From: Thermoleophilum album
GTDB taxonomy: Bacteria; Actinomycetota; Thermoleophilia; Solirubrobacterales; Thermoleophilaceae
Length of the DNA: 64,000 bases
NCBI RefSeq assembly: GCF_900108055.1
Contig: NZ_FNWJ01000002.1
Location: 258,382 to 322,381, forward strand
Direction: 5' to 3'
Below the pieces are notes generated by a model that was not told the origin of the DNA, did no database searches, and worked only from the letters and a program-made list of their open reading frames with translations. Position numbers and translations under genes: made by a program. Position 1 is the stretch's first letter. Each line of letters begins with the position of its first letter. Positions 59,126 to 64,000 of this stretch are shown here, piece by piece.

Positions 59126-60064
59126 ATGAGCGGCCGGATCCTTGTAGGCACCTCCAGCTGGGCGGACCCGGGCTTCGTCGCCGAGTGGTACCCGCCGGGT
59201 CTGCCGGCTCGTGATCGCTTGCGCTGGTACGCCGAGCGCTTTCCGGCGGTGGAGGTCAACTCGACCTTCTATGCCCTTCCCACTCGCGCGGTGGTGCGCC
59301 GATGGGCAGAGGAGACGCCGCACAGCTTCATCTTCGACGTCAAGGCGCACCGCGTGCTCTCCCGTCACGCTGCACCGCTCGCCTCGCTGCCGCGCGATCT
59401 GCGGCCCCTGGCGAGGACCAACGAGCGCGGTCGGGTCCTGCTCACACCGGAGCTCGAGGCAGCGCTCGCCTCGCGCCTCGTCGACGTCGTTCGCCCGCTT
59501 GCCGAGGCCGCGAAGCTGGGCGCCTTGCTGGTGCAGCTGACGCCTGCCTTCGATCCGGATCGCTTCGCTCTCGAAGAGCTCGATCGCCTGGTCTATGCGC
59601 TGCAGCCGCAGCGGGTTGCGATCGAGTTACGAAACCGCAAGTGGGTGACCGACGACCGCTTGGCGGAGACGCTTGCGTGGTTCCGGGAGCGAGACGTCAC
59701 GTTCGTCTGCGTGGACGCCCCTCCGGGCGACCACCTCACGATCATGCCGCCGCTCGACGTGGTCACCAGCGGCCGCCTCGCCTACCTGCGCGCGCACGGC
59801 CGCAACACCCACGGCTACTTGACCGGCCGCACCGTCGCGGAGCGCTTCGGCTGGCGCTACTCCGACGAGGAGCTGGCGGAGATCGCTGAGCGCGCCAGAC
59901 GCTTGGCTACGCGCGCCGACGAAGTGCACGTGATGTTCAACAACAATCGCGGCGACGATGCGCCGACCGCCGCCACGCGCTTGTTGGCGCTGCTCGGCCA
60001 GCAGCCCGCCGCGCCACGACAACCGCAGCTGCCTTCGGCGGAGGGCCCAGGCGGCGGTGCCTAA
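59126..60064 (+). CDS. DUF72 family protein (YecE-like)
   Basis: TIM-barrel protein of unknown biochemical function, 312 residues. It opens with the family signature GTSSWADPGFVAEWYPPG, then YAERFPAVEVNSTFYALPT, FDVKAHRVLSRH, a central VQLTPAFDPD and VAIELRNRKWV. The C-terminus has YLRAHGRNTHGYL and VHVMFNNNRGDDAPTAATRL, also typical. It seems to be a single-gene unit behind a TANNNT box. Confidence 0.9.
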   Translation: MSGRILVGTSSWADPGFVAEWYPPGLPARDRLRWYAERFPAVEVNSTFYALPTRAVVRRWAEETPHSFIFDVKAHRVLSRHAAPLASLPRDLRPLARTNERGRVLLTPELEAALASRLVDVVRPLAEAAKLGALLVQLTPAFDPDRFALEELDRLVYALQPQRVAIELRNRKWVTDDRLAETLAWFRERDVTFVCVDAPPGDHLTIMPPLDVVTSGRLAYLRAHGRNTHGYLTGRTVAERFGWRYSDEELAEIAERARRLATRADEVHVMFNNNRGDDAPTAATRLLALLGQQPAAPRQPQLPSAEGPGGGA

Positions 60065-60391
60065 GCGCCTCCCAAGGGGCCCCTCGACAGCCCGGTTCAG
60101 ACGCGCGCGAAGCGGAAGCGGCGGGTCCCTGCCGTCGCCGTTCCGGCCGGCAGCAAACGGACGCGCCGGGCGCGTGGACGTCGCCCCTCGGGCGAGGAGG
60201 CGAGGGTCGCGAGCGGCGTTTCGCTAAGGACGATTGACGTGGTTTCACTGATCGGACGCTGCATGTCGATGATGATCGGCCGCGACCTTGTGCTTCCGTC
60301 TGTGCGACGGGACGAAAATCGGGCCCGCACCTTCCGACATCGCGTAACACGCGGGGGCTCTGCGCAGCGGCGCGCCGCGACTCGCGCGGCT
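60065..60391. other. Gap between DUF72 gene and anti-sigma gene
   Basis: It contains one possible short minus-strand gene (60097-60264). The rest shows no convincing coding or RNA structure. Confidence 0.4.
60097..60264 (-). CDS. Possible small basic protein
   Basis: A 55-residue frame starting ATG 60264 on the minus strand. It opens MQRPISETTSIVLSETPLATLAS and ends in an Arg-rich half (GRRPRARRVRLLPAG, then RRFRFARV). No Shine-Dalgarno is clear and no family is recognised. It lies downstream of the anti-sigma gene on the same strand (128 bases apart) and could belong to its transcript. It may be only a chance frame. Confidence 0.3.
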   Translation of the reverse strand: MQRPISETTSIVLSETPLATLASSPEGRRPRARRVRLLPAGTATAGTRRFRFARV

Positions 60392-60871
60392 TCAGGCCCT
60401 GCGCAGCTCGAACCACACGCGCGTGCGGCCGTCCTCGCGCGTGACGCCCCAACGGTCGGCCAAGCGATCAACCAGGAACAGGCCCCACCCCGAAGCCTGG
60501 TCGTCATCGGCGCCGCGCGGTACGTGCTCGAAGCCGGGGCCCTCGTCGGCGATCTCGATCAGCACCTTGCTCCTGCCGACCGCCGCCTTCATCCCGATCG
60601 TCGCCGACCGTGCATGCTTGACGCTGTTCGAGATCAGCTCGGTAACGAGCAGGCGAGCGGTCTCCAAAAGTGGTTGATCGAGATCACCGCGCAGCTGCCA
60701 GAGGGCCCGTCTTGCCTGCGAGGCTGCCTTGGGACCGCCGGGCAGCTGGATCGAAAGGACATCTTCTACGTGGCGCTTACGTCGGGGGGCGTTGGCTGCC
60801 GGAACCGCACGGGTCGGGGTTTCTTCCAGGCGGCGCGACCCTAACGCCGAGGCCGTTGCTCGTCTGCCCAT
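60392..60871 (-). CDS. Anti-sigma-type serine kinase/ATPase (RsbW-like)
   Basis: A 159-residue HATPase protein of the RsbW/SpoIIAB class, which binds SigB/SigF-type sigma factors or phosphorylates anti-anti-sigma factors. All ATP-binding motifs are present: N-box ELISNSVKHA near 83, G1 IADEGPGFEH near 112, G2 GWGLFLVDRLADRWG near 130. The first 35 residues are poorly conserved; ATG 60871 is chosen among several starts. No sigma or STAS gene is adjacent, so its partner may be the sigma factor at 27712 or one elsewhere. Its promoter region faces the MBL gene at 61062. Confidence 0.82.
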   Translation of the reverse strand: MGRRATASALGSRRLEETPTRAVPAANAPRRKRHVEDVLSIQLPGGPKAASQARRALWQLRGDLDQPLLETARLLVTELISNSVKHARSATIGMKAAVGRSKVLIEIADEGPGFEHVPRGADDDQASGWGLFLVDRLADRWGVTREDGRTRVWFELRRA

Positions 60872-60975
60872 CGGTCGGTTCGCTCTCCCTCGTGCTCTCT
60901 GATGACCGACCCCGGGGAACCACGTCAAGGGGGTGGGGCTCCGGGGCATCTTGGCGCTACAGCTACATAATCTGT

Positions 60976-60988
60976 ACCCGTAACGGGT
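60976..60988. repeat. Inverted repeat in the divergent promoter region
   Basis: ACCCGT-A-ACGGGT lies between the divergent anti-sigma and MBL genes, next to an AT-rich CATAATCTG stretch. It is a possible operator for either gene. Confidence 0.4.
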
Positions 60989-61061
60989 GGGGACTGCAAC
61001 ATCTTGCACGAAGTCCTTCACTCGTGCGCCGGTAGCGCGAGCGAGGCGCGATCATTGGAGC

Positions 61062-61850
61062 GTGTCGGAGACCGGGGGAGTCGATCGCGCAGGGCGCGCC
61101 CCGGCGGGCTCGCCAGCGGTCACCGCTGACGAGCGCTGGCCGCCGGGGGTCGCGCGCGTGCTCGCGCCGAACCCCTCGCCGCTCACGCTCGAGGGCACGA
61201 ACACGTACCTGGTCGAGGGATGGGTGGTCGATCCCGGTCCTAACGACGATCAGCACCTCGCGCGTGTGGTCGCGCGCGCGGGCTCTCGTGCCCGCGGCAT
61301 CGTGTTGACACACTCGCACCCCGATCACGCCGACGCCGCCGAACCGCTGGCGGCAGCGCTCGGCGGGGTCCCGGTTGTCGCTCCGAGGGAGGGCGAGCAG
61401 GTAGGACCGTTCGTCGCCGTGGCAACACCGGGGCACGCCCTCGACCATGTTTGCCTGTTCTGGCAGGACGTCTGCTTCTGCGGCGACCTCGTAGCCGGCC
61501 GTGGTTCGGTGCTCATCCCCCCTGAGCGGGGCGCCCTGATCGCCTACCTACGCTCACTAGAGCGGGTGCGGTCGCTCGAGCCACGTGTTCTCTGCCCCGG
61601 TCACGGACCGCCGATTTGGAACCCGTCGCGCAAGCTCGACGAATACATTGCGCACCGTCTGAAGCGCGAAGAGATGCTGCTCGCGGCGCTGGCCGAGGGG
61701 CTGCGGGAAAAGCCAGCGTTGCTTGACCGCGCTTGGTTCGACGTACCACCCCAGCTGCGGCCGGTAGCGGAGTTGAACCTCCGCGCTCACCTCTGGAAGC
61801 TCGCCGAAGAGGGGCGCCTGCCGGCCGACGTCGATCCGGCCGACTATTGA
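61062..61850 (+). CDS. Metallo-beta-lactamase-fold hydrolase (LACTB2-like)
   Basis: A 262-residue hydrolase. NPSPLTLEGTNTYLVEG near 37-53 is typical of the LACTB2/RNase-Z-like MBL group. Metal motifs: THSHPDHADA (HxHxDH) near 86, ATPGHALDHVC near 125, the bridging Asp in CGDLVAGRGSVLIPP near 147 and LCPGHGPPI near 180. A C-terminal helical region with winged-helix character follows (RREEMLLAALAEG-like, 205-262), also seen in LACTB2. GTG 61062 is chosen; the frame is open to 60987. It may act on nucleic acid or thioesters. Confidence 0.82.
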   Translation: MSETGGVDRAGRAPAGSPAVTADERWPPGVARVLAPNPSPLTLEGTNTYLVEGWVVDPGPNDDQHLARVVARAGSRARGIVLTHSHPDHADAAEPLAAALGGVPVVAPREGEQVGPFVAVATPGHALDHVCLFWQDVCFCGDLVAGRGSVLIPPERGALIAYLRSLERVRSLEPRVLCPGHGPPIWNPSRKLDEYIAHRLKREEMLLAALAEGLREKPALLDRAWFDVPPQLRPVAELNLRAHLWKLAEEGRLPADVDPADY

Positions 61851-61888
61851 GTCGCGAGCCGGGGTGACCGTCAGACAGCCGATCGGGC

Positions 61889-61894
61889 TAGCCT
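61889..61894 (+). promoter_or_regulatory. Probable -10 box of efp
   Basis: TAGCCT would place the transcript start near 61901, giving a leader of about 48 bases before the ATG at 61950. Confidence 0.45.
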
Positions 61895-61903
61895 TCCTGC
61901 GCC

Positions 61904-61940
61904 CGAGGCGACCGTTCGGTTGACGAACCGAAGCGCCTCG
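61904..61940 (+). promoter_or_regulatory. Long hairpin in the efp leader
   Basis: CGAGGCG (61904-61910) pairs with CGCCTCG (61934-61940), and inside TTCGGTT (61915-61921) pairs with AACCGAA (61926-61932) around a GACG loop. It fills the predicted leader and ends ten bases before the ATG, so it could affect efp translation. Confidence 0.55.
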
Positions 61941-61949
61941 CCCAGCGCT

Positions 61950-62513
61950 ATGCAGGTCAGCACCAACAACTTTCGAAACGGCATCCACATCGAAGTCGAG
62001 GGGACCGTCTACCGCCTCCTCGAGTTCCAGCACGTAAAGCCCGGTAAGGGCGGTGCCTTCGTGCGCACCAAGCTGCGACGGCTGGACGACGGAGCAGTGC
62101 TCGAGCGGACGTTTCGCGCCGGCGAACGCTTCCGCCAGGTGCACACCGAGACGCGCCGCATGCAGTTCCTCTACAGCGACGGCAGCGAAGCGCACTTCAT
62201 GGACACCGAGACCTTCGATCAGATCGCGATTCCCGAGGAGCAGGTAGCGGAGGCCTTGCGCTGGATCGCGCCCAATCAGGAGGTCGACGTGCTCTCGGTC
62301 GACGGCAAGCCGACGGAGGTGGTGCTTCCGAGCGCGGTCGAACTGACCGTCACCGAGGCCGAGCCGGGCGTGCGCGGCGACACCGTCTCCGGTGGGGGCG
62401 AGAAGCCCGCCACGCTCGAGTCAGGAGCGACGATCCGCGTGCCCCTGTTCGTCAACGTCGGCGACCGCGTGCGGGTCGATCCGCGCAGCGGCACCTATAT
62501 CTCGCGCGCGTAG
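61950..62513 (+). CDS. efp: Translation elongation factor P
   Basis: Ribosome factor that relieves stalling at proline runs, 187 residues, exactly the family size. Three beta domains: KOW-like domain I opening MQVSTNNFRNGIHIEVEG, with the modifiable loop VKPGKGGAF (Lys near 32); domain II near 66-125 with FLYSDGSEAHFMDTETFDQ; domain III with the signature ATIRVPLFVNVGDRVRVD. ATG 61950 matches the usual N-terminus; TTG 61920 would start inside the leader hairpin. nusB follows after three bases. Confidence 0.96.
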   Translation: MQVSTNNFRNGIHIEVEGTVYRLLEFQHVKPGKGGAFVRTKLRRLDDGAVLERTFRAGERFRQVHTETRRMQFLYSDGSEAHFMDTETFDQIAIPEEQVAEALRWIAPNQEVDVLSVDGKPTEVVLPSAVELTVTEAEPGVRGDTVSGGGEKPATLESGATIRVPLFVNVGDRVRVDPRSGTYISRA

Positions 62514-62516
62514 CGA

Positions 62517-62909
62517 ATGCGCCGCTCCGAGCAGCGGCGCGCCGCGGTCGTCGCTCTGTACCAGCACGACGTCACCGGTCGCCCGCTAAGCGAGCTGCTC
62601 GGTAGCGACGCTCCGCCGTTCACCAAGGAACTCGTCGAGGGTGTCGAGCGACATCGCCAAGAGATCGATTCGTTGATCGAGCAGTACGCGGAGGGCTGGT
62701 CGCTGGAGCGCATCGCCCCGCTCGAACGCAACATCATGCGAGTCGCTTTGCACGAGATCCTGCACCGCCCGGACGTGCCCCTGGAGGTCGCGATCGACGA
62801 GGCGGTAGAGCAAGCGAAGCAGTTCTGCGCGGCCGACGCGCCGCGCTTCGTCAACGGCGTGCTGGCCGCCGTCGCGCGTGCCAAGGGCTTGGTCCGGGAC
62901 TCCGGATAA
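62517..62909 (+). CDS. nusB: Transcription antitermination factor NusB
   Basis: RNA-binding partner of NusE in rRNA antitermination, 130 residues. The helical fold is recognised from RRSEQRRAAVVALYQHDVTG at the N-terminus, the central WSLERIAPLERNIMRVALHEI and the C-terminal PLEVAIDEAVEQAKQF with FVNGVLAAVAR. ATG 62517 lies three bases after the efp stop; efp-nusB is a common Gram-positive pair. Nothing unusual is seen. Confidence 0.95.
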   Translation: MRRSEQRRAAVVALYQHDVTGRPLSELLGSDAPPFTKELVEGVERHRQEIDSLIEQYAEGWSLERIAPLERNIMRVALHEILHRPDVPLEVAIDEAVEQAKQFCAADAPRFVNGVLAAVARAKGLVRDSG

Positions 62910-62925
62910 GCCGCCCACGCGCCCC

Positions 62926-62955
62926 GTGAGCCACGCTCCGTGTGAGCCACGCTCC
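62926..62955. repeat. Direct repeat after nusB
   Basis: GTGAGCCACGCTCC occurs twice with a 16-base period (62926 and 62942). No function is evident. Confidence 0.6.
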
Positions 62956-63046
62956 CTGATGACGCCCTCCCGGTAAGCGGCCCATTGCTTGAGTCGCGAG
63001 CAGTAGGGAGCGACCGGCGCTGGGTCGCTCGCGCCGAACGCTCGGT

Positions 63047-63052
63047 TATCGT
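63047..63052 (+). promoter_or_regulatory. Probable -10 box for a leaderless mRNA
   Basis: TATCGT ends 7 bases before the GTG at 63060. Confidence 0.45.
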
Positions 63053-63059
63053 CGCCGCC

Positions 63060-63296
63060 GTGGACGATCGCGATGGTCTGGGCGGCCGCGGGCCGCACGA
63101 GAAGGCTGCAGAGCCGAGCGTGGAGGTGCTGGCCGAGCGCGTCGAGGAGCTGGCGCGTCGGATCGCCGCCGACGGCGTCGACCCGGCGGCTGCCGAGGCG
63201 CTCGCCAACGAGGCCCGGATGCTTGCCGACGAGCTCTCGGCGAGCGTCGAGGCGCTCGCTCGCGACCGTTCGGATCGTCAACAGAGTCTCCTCTGA
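63060..63296 (+). CDS. Small coiled-coil protein, possibly exonuclease VII small subunit
   Basis: A 78-residue acidic, helical protein. After a polar start come two amphipathic helices: SVEVLAERVEELARRIA and DPAAAEALANEARMLADELSASVEALA. Length, helix pattern and position just before a prenyl synthase resemble XseB, which often precedes ispA, but the XseB consensus (G-x-L-x-L-E-E-A) is weak and no xseA is seen in the window. It could equally be an unrelated coiled-coil protein. GTG 63060 sits behind a TANNNT box. Confidence 0.45.
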   Translation: MDDRDGLGGRGPHEKAAEPSVEVLAERVEELARRIAADGVDPAAAEALANEARMLADELSASVEALARDRSDRQQSLL

Positions 63297-63347
63297 TTGG
63301 GACCGATCCGCCGCGCGCCGCGTGGCCCACTGGCCCGCCGACACCAT

Positions 63348-63353
63348 TACTCT
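63348..63353 (+). promoter_or_regulatory. Probable -10 box for a leaderless mRNA
   Basis: TACTCT ends 6 bases before the GTG at 63360. Confidence 0.5.
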
Positions 63354-63359
63354 CGGCTC

Positions 63360-64000
63360 GTGCGCCTAGCGGCGGATCCCGAGACCCTCTACCCGGTCGC
63401 GCTGCAGCGGCGGGTCGAGCGTTACTTGAGTGAAGAGCTGCCGTTCGCCGCGGTCGCCGGAACCGAACGCTTGGTGGAGGCGATGCGCTACTCGTTGCTT
63501 GCACCGGCCAAGCGCGTGCGGCCGGTGTTGGCGCTCGCCACCGCGGGAGCCCTGGGGCACGACCCGGATGAGGTGCTGCCCCTCGCCGCGGCGATCGAGA
63601 TGATCCACACCTACTCGCTGATCCACGATGACCTGCCGGCGATGGATGACGATGATCTGCGCCGTGGGCAGCCAACCTGCCACGTCGCCTACGGAGAGGA
63701 CGTCGCGATCCTCGCCGGCGACTGTCTCTTCGCGGAGGCCGTGGCACTCGTACTGCGCGAGCAGATCGGCCCACCGCAGCGCGTGCTCGCGGCGCTGCGC
63801 GAGCTGATCGAGGCGACCGGGCTCGCGGGCATGGTCGGCGGCCAGTTCCTCGATGTCAGCGGCGCCGCCGAGTCCGGGGAGATCGAGCGCCTCGCGCGCA
63901 TGCACAGCCTCAAGACCGGTGCGCTGATCGCCGCTTCGGTTGGTTCCGTATTGACGTTGGTCGGCCAGGATGGACCTGCCACAATGCCTTATCGGGCCTT
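63360..64000 (+). CDS. Polyprenyl diphosphate synthase (IspA/farnesyl or geranylgeranyl type), cut by window end
   Basis: Trans-isoprenyl diphosphate synthase condensing IPP with allylic diphosphates. About 213 residues are visible; the frame runs off the right edge. Substrate-binding KRVRPVLALA lies near 50, and the first Asp-rich motif is complete as HDDLPAMDDDDLRRG near 89-103, whose DDxxxxD form is typical of bacterial FPP/GGPP synthases. GQFLDVSG and LKTGALIAAS follow. The second Asp-rich motif is beyond the window. The position after an XseB-like gene fits ispA; chain length cannot be read. GTG 63360 has no upstream ribosome-binding site. Confidence 0.9.
   Translation, partial: MRLAADPETLYPVALQRRVERYLSEELPFAAVAGTERLVEAMRYSLLAPAKRVRPVLALATAGALGHDPDEVLPLAAAIEMIHTYSLIHDDLPAMDDDDLRRGQPTCHVAYGEDVAILAGDCLFAEAVALVLREQIGPPQRVLAALRELIEATGLAGMVGGQFLDVSGAAESGEIERLARMHSLKTGALIAASVGSVLTLVGQDGPATMPYRA

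Noticed and set aside
1-64000. Insertion sequence, prophage, CRISPR array or attachment site
   Set aside because: No transposase, integrase, phage or Cas-like protein and no regularly spaced repeats were seen. Both tRNAs lack adjacent integrase genes.

Overview
This 64 kb window comes from a high-GC, Gram-positive-type chromosome, most likely an actinobacterium of the class Thermoleophilia. That placement is inferred from very high GC, frequent GTG/TTG starts, Arg-rich proteins, a SigB/SigF-type sigma factor with RsbW-like proteins, a LexA box of the Gram-positive type, an ImuB-DnaE2 cassette and type IV pili. Genes are packed tightly, mostly on the + strand, and many neighbours overlap by 4 bases (ATGA/GTGA/TTGA). 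I see no insertion sequence, prophage or CRISPR array.

Layout. 1-4.6 kb: rimI (cut by the window edge), tsaD, a glutaredoxin-like protein, the redox repressor rex, a GCS2-type ligase, a DUF1844-like protein and a methylthioadenosine phosphorylase. 4.7-12.2 kb: a proton-pumping pyrophosphatase, two APC permeases with C-terminal USP domains, and two TrkA/RCK proteins. 12.3-20.4 kb: a ferredoxin-reductase-like flavoprotein, tRNA-Gln, a heterodimeric ABC exporter, a secreted glycoside-hydrolase-like protein, a NYN/YacP protein, a lysyl-oxidase-like secreted protein and a CAT-anticodon tRNA. 20.4-30 kb: ftcD, a small basic membrane protein, an MBL hydrolase, hisS-aspS, an IscU-MnmA fusion, an RsbW-like protein plus sigma factor, a solute-binding lipoprotein and a convergent HD-GYP gene. 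30.9-35.9 kb: alaS-ruvX-mltG-aroE.

35.9-49.5 kb is a type IV pilus locus: a membrane-anchored thioredoxin-like protein, pilB, pilT, pilC, then a TPP riboswitch with thiC and a GroES-like zinc-ribbon protein, then the major pilin, pilD and pilM-N-O-P-like, ending in a secreted TIG/calcium-repeat protein. PilB and PilT together suggest a retractable pilus. 49.6-53.9 kb: aroC, an aroK-aroB fusion, aroQ and an M24 peptidase. 54-59 kb: imuB, a DUF6504-like gene and dnaE2 behind a perfect LexA box. 59-64 kb: a DUF72 protein, an anti-sigma-type ATPase, an MBL hydrolase, efp, nusB, an XseB-like protein and a prenyl synthase cut by the right edge.

Most notable: the IscU-like scaffold fused to an MnmA of the CxxC+C type; the GroES-zinc ribbon protein; the calcium-repeat protein closing the pilus operon; a lysyl-oxidase-like protein lacking the copper histidines; a permease/TrkA block that may handle potassium; a perfect 15-bp inverted repeat inside dnaE2; and a recurrent TANNNT box 6-10 bases before start codons, which implies many leaderless mRNAs.
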